Shown here in pieces: positions 1 to 6,372 of a stretch of DNA of 6,372 nucleotides; the first letter of the stretch is position 1, and every line of letters begins with the position of its first letter. Both the position numbers and the translations under genes were made by a program. The stretch comes from an uncultured Thalassolituus sp. (GTDB lineage Bacteria; Pseudomonadota; Gammaproteobacteria; Pseudomonadales; Oceanobacteraceae), in contig CAJXIT010000206.1 in assembly GCA_913054055.1 (NCBI GenBank), forward strand, positions 1 through 6,372. Reading direction: 5' to 3'. The notes under the pieces are model-generated. The model was not told where the DNA came from and did not search any database. It was given only the letters and a program-made list of their open reading frames with translations.

Positions 1-722
1 GCTTCGGCGTAGTCGATATTGCCGACCTTATCCGACATGCCCCAGCGCAACACCATGGCGCGCGCCAGCTGGCTGGCCTGCTGAATATCCCCGGCAGGAC
101 CGTTGGAAACATGGTCCTCACCGTATTTGATGACTTCCGCCGCCTTGCCCGCCATGGTCATCGCCAGTTTTTCCTGACATTCATCACGGTGATAGTTCAG
201 GCGGTCCATTTCCGGCAAGCTCACCACCATACCCAGCGCACCACCGCGCGGAATGATGGTTGCCTTATAGACCGGATCGCATTTTGGCAGGTGAATGCCA
301 ACAATTGCGTGGCCTGCTTCGTGATAGGCGGTCATTTCTTTTTGCTCTTGGGTCATGACCATGCTGCGCCGTTCGGCACCCATCATGATCTTGTCCTTGG
401 CAAATTCAAAATCTTCCATGGTGACAAACCGACGGCCAACGCGGGCGGCGGTCAACGCAGCCTCATTCACCAGGTTAGCAAGGTCCGCTCCGGAGAAGCC
501 AGGCGTCCCGCGTGCAATGATGCGCAGATCAACGTCAGGGCCCAGAGGGGTCTTGCGCGCGTGCACGCCGAGGATTTTTTCGCGGCCTTTGATGTCCGGG
601 TTGCCCACGGTCACGTTGCGGTCAAAACGGCCCGGACGCAGCAGCGCAGGGTCCAGAACGTCACGACGGTTGGTCGCGGCAAGAATGATCACACCTTCGT
701 TGGCTTCAAAGCCGTCCATCTC
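1..722 (-). CDS. ftsH: FtsH ATP-dependent zinc metalloprotease, internal fragment
   Basis: FtsH is a membrane-anchored AAA+ protease that degrades misfolded membrane proteins and some regulators. The fragment begins after the place where Walker B would be. It contains the second region of homology (ATNRRDVLDPALLRPGRFDR, with the arginine-finger residues), the AAA lid (GTPGFSGADLANLVNEAAL), the zinc motif HEAGH at 309-323, and the distal zinc-ligand Asp of GPAGDIQQA at 87-89. It runs off the left edge at NIDYAEA, so the C-terminus is not seen. The N-terminal membrane helices, Walker A and Walker B are missing because the frame switches at 702-722 into a hybrid kinase. The wording of the protein, for example KCDPVYKATIIPRGGALGMVVSLPEMDR read in two parts, matches my memory of roseobacter-type FtsH. 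The DNA is much richer in GC than the rest of the window. The family call is very secure; the fusion is probably not natural. Confidence 0.96.
702..722 (-). other. Chimeric junction between hybrid kinase and ftsH
   Basis: These 21 bases encode EMDGFEA. To the right the frame reads DLILMDCQMP, a classic receiver core; to the left it reads NEGVIILAATNRRD, the classic FtsH second region of homology. Both families naturally carry an MDGFEA-like stretch here, so a crossover inside it keeps both frames open. Base composition changes sharply at the same point: 40 of 60 bases are G/C at 601-660, but only 9 of 40 at 741-780. A shared word of about 21 bases is the size at which short-read assemblers can wrongly join two genomes. 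A real homology-driven recombination would look the same in sequence. I favour an assembly error. Confidence 0.85.
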
Positions 723-3701
723 AGGCATTTGGCAATCCATTAAAATTAAATCGTACTTTTGACTATCTTTGAGTTTTGTTAACGCGTCTTTGCCATTTTC
801 AGCAATGTGGGCTGATACCCCCAGTTCATCTAACATCAAGCAAGCCACTTCTTGGTTAAACGGAATGTCTTCCACTAATAGAATGTGTGCCCCTTTAATA
901 CTGTTTGTATGTTCAACTTCATGATTAGACGGTTTGTTAAGCATTGATTGATTAAAACATGATAACAAGTTTTCTGTGGTTAATGGCGCCTGAAAAAATA
1001 CATCAAAATTGTCGGATTTATTTTTGGCTGTTTGAGCATCCAACTGAGATATATGAATGCGTGTCGCACTAGTATGGCTAGCCAGTGGCGTTGAATCCCC
1101 TTGGCAGTTATTCACGAAAATGTAATCAAACTGATGCTTGGATAATGAGTTTTCACACTCTTTAACATCCTTGCAAGATTGAACCTTTGCCCCCCAGCTC
1201 TCTAATTGCCGGCTTAGGGTGTTTAATCCTGTTTTATTTTCATCGAAAACTAAAATGTGTAAGTGATCAAGATTGGCCAATTGATGGAACGTGTCTAAAT
1301 TTTTAGCGGGTTCAAATTGCAGTGTAATGGTGAATTGGCTGCCCGAATGTAATTGGCTGTTAACCGTAATATCTCCATTCATAAGGCGAGCTAATTTTTT
1401 ACTAATGGATAATCCAAGGCCCGTCCCTCCGTATTGTCTGGTGGTGCTGGCATCCACTTGAGAGAAAGATGAAAACAAATCGTGTATTTTATCTGAGGGG
1501 ATACCAATACCCGTATCTAATATCTGGCATTCAAATAAAATTAAGTTGTTTTTAGTGATTAACTTACTGGTAATGCTCACTTCACCATCATGGGTAAACT
1601 TAATGGCATTGCCCAAAATATTCATGAATATTTGGCGAACTCGATTCGGGTCTCCTTTTACATAAATGGAATCGATGTCGATATTATCAATAATGATTGC
1701 TAAATCTTTTTCATATGCCTTAACACATAGGGACTCTACGCAGCTATCAATGATGGCGCGTAAATTAAAATCAATGGATTCAATGGCAAGTTTTCCCGCA
1801 TCCATTTTTGAGAAGTCTAAAATGTCATCAATGATGGTCAGTAAACTATTGGCACTTGATTGGGCAATATTGACCTTGCGACTTTGTTCGGTATCAAGTT
1901 GACTTTTATCTAATAATTCTAGCATACCCAGTATGCCATTCATGGGCGTTCTGATCTCATGGCTCATGGTCGCCAAAAATTCGCTTTTAGCATTTGCTGC
2001 AAGTTTTGCTTTTTGTAATGCGGCTTCAATTTTATTATGAGCCTCTTTTTGTTCTGTAATATCAATATGAGTGCCCACCATGCGTATTGGGCTACCATCT
2101 TCATCCCACTCGACGACTTTCCCTGAAGAAAGCACCCAGCGTAACCCTCCATTTTTATGGTGCATTCTGACTTCTATTTGATAGATGTGATTTTTATCCG
2201 GAGATGTCCAGCACTCTTCAAGTAAACGATTTGATTCACTTAAATCTTCTTTGTGTGCATGCTTCATCCAAGTATTGATACTGATAGGTTGCAGCTCGTT
2301 TAAGGAGTATCCGATGATATCCGCCCAGCGTTCATTCAGCGTCAGGTCTCCTGATTTAATGTTCCAATCCCAGATTCCAACAGATGTACTATCAATCACA
2401 AGTTCCAGCGTGCGTTTCTGTTGCTGAATCTCTTGCTGGGCAAGTTTATTCTCGGCAATATCAATGATGAATGACCACACATAGGGTTTACCATTTTCAT
2501 CGGCTGATAATATGCCATTTAAAACGGCAGGGTAGGCGTGGCCACTTTTGGTTAATACTTCTTTTTCATAAGGGCCGTATCCACCATCTTTAATTAACTT
2601 TTGTATATTGGCAGAATCTTGTTCGAAATATTTTTTTGGGGTTAAATCGCGAAATGTTTTATTTTTTAATTCATCCAAGGTGAACTGTGTGTTTTGTAAA
2701 AAGGTGTCATTGCAATTAATAAATTGACCGGTTTTATAATCATTTAAAACAATGCCTACTGGGGATATGGAAAATAAATTTTTCAAACGCTCTGATTCTG
2801 ACTTTTGTTTCCGGTTAAGCCAAGAAGAATAAAATATAGGAAGTAAAATAAATACTAATACAAAGACTAATGCGGCACGTTTATAAAATATATCAGGGGG
2901 GATTGTCGACCAACCCGATTTAGGTGTGATGTATACCTTCCAGTGGCCATATGGTAGTTCGATATTGGAAGAAACAGGCTGTTGTTTAACAATGTCAGGA
3001 TTGCCAAAAAAAACTCGATCCTCTCCCAATTGGCCATTAAAACCTTGAATGGCAATATCAATGCCTAGGTTTTCATCATACAGACCGCTTTCTTCAAAAA
3101 AGGCTTCGGCATCAATGACTGCTGAGGCCACGCCCCAAAAGTCATCCGGTGATTGTGGTAAAAATATGGGGATCCTTACAATGAACCCGAGCCCCCCTTG
3201 AATCAAATTTATGGGCCCTGCCAGTATCATCTTTTTTGTTTCTTTAGCTAGCAGTACGCCTGGCAGTTGCTGTTTGTTTGTGCGGTAATCAAAGCCAATG
3301 GTTTTTTCATTGCCTTTCAAAGGGTAGGTATTTGAGATGATCAGGTCGGGGGCGATGGCAATGATTTTCAGTTGATTGTCTTCATTAAATAAGTGCTGAG
3401 CCAATTGGCTATAGCGGTTCTGATCCATCTTTGGCTCAGATTTCACTGCGGCAATCAGGGCTAATATGGCTTGAATATTGTTATTGATATTGCCTTCAAG
3501 CTTGGCCTTGGTGGTGCTCGCTTGCTGGCCGATCATTAGCCGCTGTTCTTGTAAATAGTTCTGCTGGGTCAGGTGATCAATATAGATAGCAATAATAAAT
3601 AGCCCCACCGCGATGATGCTCGGTAGCACACGGAAATCACTCAGGAATGTCCTGAACTTCCTAGTACGGTTCTTGTGCTGTTTTGGCTGGGCTAAAGGCA
3701 T
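702..3701 (-). CDS. CHASE-PAS-PAS hybrid sensor histidine kinase, 3' end lost
   Basis: This is an inner-membrane sensor that should autophosphorylate on His and pass phosphate to a receiver. The ATG at 3701 is the only ATG after an in-frame stop at about 3726-3728; no clear Shine-Dalgarno precedes it. Domains by residue: helix 25-41; periplasmic CHASE domain about 42-274 (YPLKGNE near 124, RIPIF near 174, FWG near 187); helix 276-291; PAS about 302-414; PAS/PAC about 430-550; short coiled linker; HisKA with MSHEIRTPMNG and phospho-His 581; HATPase about 680-795 (N698, LDTGIGI with D729, GGTGLGLS from 757); degenerate receiver about 815-925; second receiver from about 939 with E944, D945 and phospho-Asp 989. 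The second receiver stops after EMDGFEA (994-1000), where the frame runs on into FtsH. Its remaining strands, the conserved Thr/Ser and Lys, and any Hpt domain are missing. CHASE ligands are small molecules in known cases; the ligand here is unknown. Confidence 0.93.
1035..1257 (-). other. Degenerate receiver core (pseudo-receiver) in the kinase
   Basis: Between the ATPase and the second receiver the kinase has a receiver-like segment that begins HLHILVFDEN. The acidic pair D820-E821 is kept. Where the phosphorylated Asp belongs (DYIFVNNC, aligned with DLILMDCQ of the second receiver) there is Asn 864, at 1110-1112. Just beyond this span, the strand-5 Lys of the usual KP motif is replaced by Gln 904 (QAPLT, 990-992). 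As read, this domain could not accept phosphate in the normal way. Such inactive receivers in hybrid kinases usually act as structural or regulatory spacers, so the intact second receiver would have been the working one. Confidence 0.75.
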
Positions 3702-3722
3702 TTTGGTGCTTTGAAAATGGCT

Positions 3723-3753
3723 ATTATTTCAGTGTAGATGCTCTTTTTATCAA
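3723..3753 (-). promoter_or_regulatory. Weak candidate promoter for the hybrid kinase
   Basis: In the 71-base gap between lysR and the kinase, the minus strand holds TTGATA (3748-3753, five of six matches to the -35 consensus) and AATAAT (3723-3728, five of six matches to the -10 consensus). They are separated by 19 bases, which is longer than ideal. Transcription would begin a few bases before the kinase ATG, leaving a very short leader. No rho-independent terminator is visible between the two genes, so read-through from lysR is an equally good explanation for expression. Confidence 0.3.
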
Positions 3754-3772
3754 TGAGGGGAATATCGAGCTT

Positions 3773-4654
3773 TTATGTTTGCCATTCTTGCTTTAAAAGC
3801 TTGGTAAAAGCCTGCACTTTGGGGCTGTGATGAATGTCCCTATGGGTGACTAGCCAAAGGCTGTTTTGCCAGTCTAATGGCGGGTCGATCATTTTAATCA
3901 GATTTTGGCGGCAGCTGGCAATTTCTAAGGGCAATGGGGCAATGCCAACGCCGTGCAAGGCAGCATCCATTAAAATGTTAAAGTCACTGCCCTTAAAAAC
4001 AACGTCTTCATCAGCAATGGTATCGTTCAGCCAGCGAATGGCTGGGATGTTATTCAATTTGGCTTTTAGATTGATAAATTTATGGCCTTGATGCTGTTTA
4101 AGGCTATTTAAAGGGCCGTATTGTTTGATGTAGTCGCTAGAGCAATACAGGCTGGTATTCATTTGGTCTAGTGACTGAACCACATAATCTGGGTCCATGG
4201 GCTGTTTACCCGGGCGAATACTCACATGGGCCTCACCGTATTCCAGCTTGAATATGCGGGCAGATGCTTCTAGCTCGATTTGAACGTTAGGATACAGCTG
4301 GCGAAATTTACTGATAATCGGCATCAGTATCGGACTTAACGTGGCCACAGTGGTTATGACCAAGGGCCCTGATAGCGCTTGGTCTTGCCCGGCTAATTTA
4401 CCCATTAACCGTTCTAGCCTTTGCTCGGTATTCAAGGCTTCTTCAAATAATAGTTTTCCGGCTTCTGTTGCGGTGTAACCCCTAGCATGCCGTTGAAATA
4501 GAATGACACCAAGGCGAGTTTCAATGGCATCTATGTGTCGCAGCACCGTGCTGTGGTGCACCTCCATTTCAGCGGCTGCGCCTGATAAGGTGCCATGCTT
4601 GGCCACCAGATACGCGATTTGTATATCACTCCAATGTTTTAACGCTTGCTTCAC
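3773..4654 (-). CDS. LysR-family transcriptional regulator
   Basis: This is a cytoplasmic DNA-binding regulator, 293 residues from the chosen GTG at 4654, the usual LysR length. Numbered from that start, the winged helix-turn-helix covers about 8-66 (HWSDIQIAYLVAKHGTLSGA, then the recognition helix HHSTVLRHIDAIETRLG at 33-49 and TATEAG). A linker helix follows (EQRLERLMGKLAG), then a two-lobed effector domain that begins at LSGPLVITTV and includes GVGIAPLPLEIA near its end. The GTG has AAGG seven bases upstream. An ATG at 4732 would add 26 residues with no family counterpart and lies at or upstream of the predicted transcription start, so I reject it. The gene faces the reductase-cytochrome operon, the standard LysR arrangement, so it probably controls that operon and itself. 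Its effector cannot be read from the sequence. Confidence 0.93.
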   Translation of the reverse strand: MKQALKHWSDIQIAYLVAKHGTLSGAAAEMEVHHSTVLRHIDAIETRLGVILFQRHARGYTATEAGKLLFEEALNTEQRLERLMGKLAGQDQALSGPLVITTVATLSPILMPIISKFRQLYPNVQIELEASARIFKLEYGEAHVSIRPGKQPMDPDYVVQSLDQMNTSLYCSSDYIKQYGPLNSLKQHQGHKFINLKAKLNNIPAIRWLNDTIADEDVVFKGSDFNILMDAALHGVGIAPLPLEIASCRQNLIKMIDPPLDWQNSLWLVTHRDIHHSPKVQAFTKLLKQEWQT

Positions 4655-4661
4655 TGAATGG

Positions 4662-4665
4662 CCTT
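4662..4665 (-). promoter_or_regulatory. Ribosome binding site that decides the lysR GTG start
   Basis: On the minus strand AAGG lies seven bases before the GTG at 4654. The ATG at 4732 lies at or upstream of the transcription start implied by the lysR promoter at 4734-4761. The binding site and the family alignment agree on the GTG. Confidence 0.65.
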
Positions 4666-4686
4666 GTTTTGTGTGGATGAGCTTCT

Positions 4687-4700
4687 GTGCGTATATGCAC
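4687..4700. promoter_or_regulatory. Imperfect palindrome in the lysR leader
   Basis: The 14 bases GTGCGTATATGCAC pair at all but one of seven positions (GTGC at 4687-4690 with GCAC at 4697-4700, around TATA). The site lies between the predicted lysR transcription start and its GTG. It could be an operator or chance; a LysR binding site is possible but not shown. Confidence 0.3.
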
Positions 4701-4744
4701 ATAAGCATTGCATTAATTGTATTTATGTTCAAATTTATAGTATC

Positions 4745-4750
4745 TAGAAT
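4745..4750 (+). promoter_or_regulatory. Possible -10 box for the reductase operon
   Basis: TAGAAT matches the -10 consensus at five of six positions and lies about 50 bases before the reductase ATG. At the right distance upstream there is only a poor -35 (around TTTATG at 4722-4727). A promoter with a weak -35 fits a gene that needs a LysR activator, but the evidence is thin. Confidence 0.3.
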
Positions 4751-4760
4751 GATGCCATCA
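4750..4760. promoter_or_regulatory. Perfect short palindrome TGATG-C-CATCA, candidate operator
   Basis: Five bases on each side of one central base are exactly complementary. The site lies between the two divergent genes, overlaps the lysR -35 box and touches the end of the possible -10 box of the reductase. The position suits a regulator that controls both directions. Short palindromes also arise by chance, and the classic LysR spacing is longer than this. Confidence 0.35.
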
Positions 4761-4798
4761 ACTGAACAAACCCACGCAAATCATGTAAGGCATTTAAT

Positions 4799-5374
4799 AT
4801 GACAAACTCTACTCCCCACTTAATCGCATTTGCTGGCAGCCTGCGTGCTGATAGCTACAACAAATTATTAGTGAATAACGCGGCGGATCTTGCACGTGCA
4901 AATGGCGCAGAAGTCACGGTGATTGATTTAAAAGAATACCCACTGCCCATCTTTGATGAAGATTTAGAAAAAGAATTGGATTCACCAGAGCTGACTCAGC
5001 TTAGAAAGCTGTTTAGTTCAGCCAATGGCCTGTTGATCGCAAGTCCTGAATACAATGGCAGTTTCAGTTCAGTATTAAAAAATACGCTGGATTGGTTGTC
5101 TCGCCCTGCGCAAGATCAATCCTACAGCCCTGCTTATGGCCAATTCACAGTGGGCCTAATGGCCACAAGCCCAGGCGGTTTGGGCGGAATTCGTGGTCTA
5201 AGTCATATTCGTGAATTAATGAGTAACTTAGGCAGCTTGGTGGTGCCCAATCAAATTGCAGTGGGCGCTTCTTACGAAGCATTTGATGACAAAGGCAAGC
5301 TGGCAAACGGTGCCATGAGTGACAGGCTAGAGGCGCTGGTCAAACAAGTCATTCAATACAGTGCTGTGAAATAA
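4799..5374 (+). CDS. NAD(P)H-dependent FMN reductase / quinone reductase (ChrR-like)
   Basis: This is a soluble flavodoxin-fold enzyme of 191 residues, the normal length. Members bind FMN and use NAD(P)H to reduce flavins, quinones, azo dyes or chromate; the true substrate here is unknown. The phosphate-binding loop is GSLRADSYN at 13-21, next to the first strand LIAFAG. The FMN-contacting motif SPEYNGS is at 82-88, followed by VLKNTLDWLSRP (92-103), typical of the ChrR/YieF group. A glycine-rich stretch, SPGGLGGIRG (124-133), follows. TAAGG ends eight bases before the ATG. The gene is divergent from lysR and is followed after 11 bases by a cytochrome b561 gene, so the pair is almost certainly co-transcribed. 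No signal peptide is seen. Confidence 0.92.
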   Translation: MTNSTPHLIAFAGSLRADSYNKLLVNNAADLARANGAEVTVIDLKEYPLPIFDEDLEKELDSPELTQLRKLFSSANGLLIASPEYNGSFSSVLKNTLDWLSRPAQDQSYSPAYGQFTVGLMATSPGGLGGIRGLSHIRELMSNLGSLVVPNQIAVGASYEAFDDKGKLANGAMSDRLEALVKQVIQYSAVK

Positions 5375-5379
5375 GGAGG
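5373..5379 (+). promoter_or_regulatory. Strong ribosome binding site overlapping the reductase stop codon
   Basis: AAGGAGG shares its first two bases with the TAA of the reductase gene and lies six bases before the cytochrome ATG. It is the best Shine-Dalgarno in the window and points to translational coupling of the two genes. Confidence 0.8.
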
Positions 5380-5385
5380 CTGGCC

Positions 5386-5934
5386 ATGAATCAATTTGAA
5401 ACTGAAAAATACACATTGCCCTTAAGAGTTTTACACTGGCTAACGGCCGTCACCATCATGGCATTGTTAGTGGTGGGCTTTTATATGGCTGACATCGATC
5501 CCGATGCACCCAATAAATACGAACTGTACCCACTGCATAAAAGCTTTGGCATGGTGGCTTTATTATTAGTGATGCTAAGGCTGCCAGTGCGTTTTAAATC
5601 GGGGGCACCTGCCCCAGCGTCTTGGTTGGAAAATTGGGAAAAACAACTGAGCCATTTGGTACATGTATTATTATATGTGGCCATGCTCACCATGACGTGG
5701 TCAGGGTTTTTAATGAACAGCACCTTCCCTTATGTAAACGGTGTTGAAATATTTGGTATGTTTACCGTGCCGGATATCACACCAAAGAGCGAATACTGGA
5801 ACGGTATTGCGCATACCTTTCATTCAGTGGGCGCTTGGAGCTTTGTGGTACTGCTTGCCTTGCATCTAGGGGGCGTATTCAAACACAGAGTATTAGACGG
5901 CAAAGAAAAGGATGTTTTAAGGCGAATGATTTAA
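5386..5934 (+). CDS. Cytochrome b561, diheme inner-membrane electron carrier
   Basis: This 182-residue protein matches the bacterial cytochrome b561 family (CybB-like), which moves electrons across or within the inner membrane; E. coli CybB has been reported to oxidise superoxide and reduce ubiquinone. Four hydrophobic helices are visible at about 13-34, 51-68, 89-110 and 142-165. Candidate heme-binding histidines are H17 (RVLHWL), H51 (PLHKSFG), H146 (HTFHSVG) and H160 (LALHLGG). Their spacing matches the E. coli ligands as I recall them (13, 47, 137, 151), including the 14-residue gap in the last helix. H90, H93 and H143 are extra. The ATG follows a strong ribosome binding site, and a terminator lies just after the stop. 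Encoded after a soluble flavin reductase, it may share quinone or oxidative-stress duties with it. Confidence 0.92.
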   Translation: MNQFETEKYTLPLRVLHWLTAVTIMALLVVGFYMADIDPDAPNKYELYPLHKSFGMVALLLVMLRLPVRFKSGAPAPASWLENWEKQLSHLVHVLLYVAMLTMTWSGFLMNSTFPYVNGVEIFGMFTVPDITPKSEYWNGIAHTFHSVGAWSFVVLLALHLGGVFKHRVLDGKEKDVLRRMI

Positions 5935-5942
5935 ATACAACC

Positions 5943-5973
5943 AAAAGCCTAAAGTACTGCTTTAGGCTTTTTT
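5943..5973 (+). terminator. Rho-independent terminator of the reductase-cytochrome operon
   Basis: A perfect 12-base-pair stem (AAAAGCCTAAAG at 5943-5954 with CTTTAGGCTTTT at 5960-5971) closes a five-base loop, TACTG. The T-run spans 5968-5973. It starts nine bases after the cytochrome stop codon and separates the operon from the lipoprotein gene. Confidence 0.9.
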
Positions 5974-6048
5974 ATGGCTGGAAAAGTCTTTAAACAAATC
6001 TTAGGCTTGTGTACCCTCTAAGCACTTTATTCCAATCGAGCATATGCC

Positions 6049-6372
6049 ATGCGCCTCATTACTCTGCTGATTTTAATCTCCTTGGTTACGGCCTGTTCCA
6101 GTAACTTAAAAAAAGGCAACAATATGATGGAGGCTGAACAATATGACGAAGCCGTTCGTTATTATGAAAAAGCCATGCTAGATGATCCTGGTGACACAGA
6201 GGTGGCGACCAAACTCTATGAAGCCCGTACTAGAATGGTCATGGCCAATTTAATAAAAGTTCGTCTTCAGCGTCAGTCCAATCAGCACCGAGCGGCTGCC
6301 ATTCAATTGAATACCAGTTTGTACAATATTAAACGTTGGGGTTCGGTCTATCCCGTCGTACTCTATGCCACG
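6049..6372 (+). CDS. Putative lipoprotein with a TPR-like segment, 5' part only
   Basis: 108 residues are visible and the frame is open at the right edge. The N-terminus is a lipoprotein signal: a hydrophobic stretch LITLLILISL, then the lipobox VTAC with the lipidated Cys at 16. Ser at position 17, not Asp, suggests sorting to the outer membrane. The mature part has an amphipathic helical pair around 25-58 (EAEQYDEAVRYYEKAMLDD), which looks like one TPR unit. Further basic helical sequence follows. Only a weak GAG lies eight bases before the ATG, and I see no convincing promoter in the 75 bases after the terminator. An overlapping ATG at 6044 is in another frame. The family cannot be named from this fragment; TPR lipoproteins often assist assembly or scaffolding at the envelope. 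Confidence 0.75.
   Translation, partial: MRLITLLILISLVTACSSNLKKGNNMMEAEQYDEAVRYYEKAMLDDPGDTEVATKLYEARTRMVMANLIKVRLQRQSNQHRAAAIQLNTSLYNIKRWGSVYPVVLYAT

Larger units (their letters stand above)
4734..4761 (-). promoter_or_regulatory. Candidate sigma-70 promoter for lysR
   Basis: The minus strand reads TTGATG (4756-4761) as -35 and TATAAA (4734-4739) as -10, with a 16-base spacer. Each box is close to consensus (four and five matches of six). Transcription would begin near 4727, leaving a leader of about 70 bases before the GTG. The -35 box overlaps the palindrome at 4750-4760, which would suit autorepression. Confidence 0.5.

Noticed and set aside
111..762. Two long overlapping plus-strand open frames
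   Set aside because: They lie antisense to clear FtsH coding sequence, have His- and Arg-rich low-sense translations, and arise from the GC-rich codon bias of the opposite strand.
1..989. A receiver followed by an AAA+ domain, as in NtrC-type sigma-54 activators
   Set aside because: The AAA+ part has the FtsH second region of homology and the HEAGH zinc site, with no GAFTGA motif or Fis-type DNA-binding domain.
1666..3061. Short open frames inside the hybrid kinase on either strand
   Set aside because: They overlap well-recognised kinase domains in other frames and show no motif or ribosome binding site of their own.
1..3701. A natural kinase-protease fusion, a new signalling protease
   Set aside because: Both halves are truncated within their folds, composition changes abruptly at the join, and the join falls exactly in a stretch both families share. 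An artifact explains all three.
3702..3772. Terminator between lysR and the kinase
   Set aside because: Only a weak, mismatched GAAA/TTTC pairing is visible, with no GC-rich stem or suitable T-run.
4655..4732. Longer LysR protein starting at the ATG at 4732
   Set aside because: The extra 26 residues have no counterpart in the family, no good ribosome binding site precedes them, and the predicted transcription start lies at or downstream of that ATG.
4503..4802. Plus-strand open frame of 99 codons across the lysR start and control region
   Set aside because: It is antisense to the LysR helix-turn-helix and runs through the promoter region; its translation resembles no protein family.
6001..6008. 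TTAGGCTT as a repeat of the terminator arm
   Set aside because: It is an eight-base partial match to 5962-5969 with no further extension, so chance is sufficient.

Overview
The window joins two unlike pieces of DNA. Positions 1 to about 722 are GC-rich (40 of the 60 bases at 601-660 are G or C). They encode, on the minus strand, an internal part of the membrane protease FtsH that reads like the alphaproteobacterial, roseobacter-type protein. From about 723 rightwards the DNA is much more AT-rich (9 of the 40 bases at 741-780 are G or C). It carries genes of the kind found in a moderately AT-rich, probably marine gammaproteobacterium; that assignment is an inference from protein style and composition.

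Layout: (1) 1-3701, minus strand, is one uninterrupted reading frame of 1233 codons that is open at the left edge. Residues 1 to about 993 are a membrane-bound hybrid histidine kinase (CHASE sensor, two PAS domains, HisKA, HATPase, a degenerate receiver, the start of a second receiver). Residues 1001-1233 are FtsH. The seven residues EMDGFEA at the join (702-722) fit both families, because receivers carry MPxMDGFEA after the phosphorylated Asp and FtsH carries VEMDGFEANEG just before its second region of homology. The switch therefore happens in frame inside about 21 bases that both genes can share. I read this as a chimera, most likely an assembly error, and not as a real protease-kinase fusion. 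(2) 3773-4654, minus strand, is a LysR-type regulator, probably starting at a GTG. (3) 4655-4798 is a divergent control region. (4) 4799-5934, plus strand, is a two-gene operon: a soluble flavodoxin-fold NAD(P)H-dependent FMN/quinone reductase and a four-helix cytochrome b561, closed by a strong terminator at 5943-5973. (5) 6049 to the right edge, plus strand, is the start of a lipoprotein with a TPR-like segment.

The LysR gene and the reductase-cytochrome pair form a plausible redox-stress module: the regulator faces the operon across a short promoter region, and the two enzymes could handle quinones or superoxide in the cytosol and at the membrane. The kinase lies downstream of lysR on the same strand, 71 bases away, and nothing in the sequence ties it to the redox genes. 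There are no tRNA or rRNA genes, CRISPR arrays, insertion sequences or phage genes that I can see. I found no convincing new system; the most notable observation is the join at 702-722.
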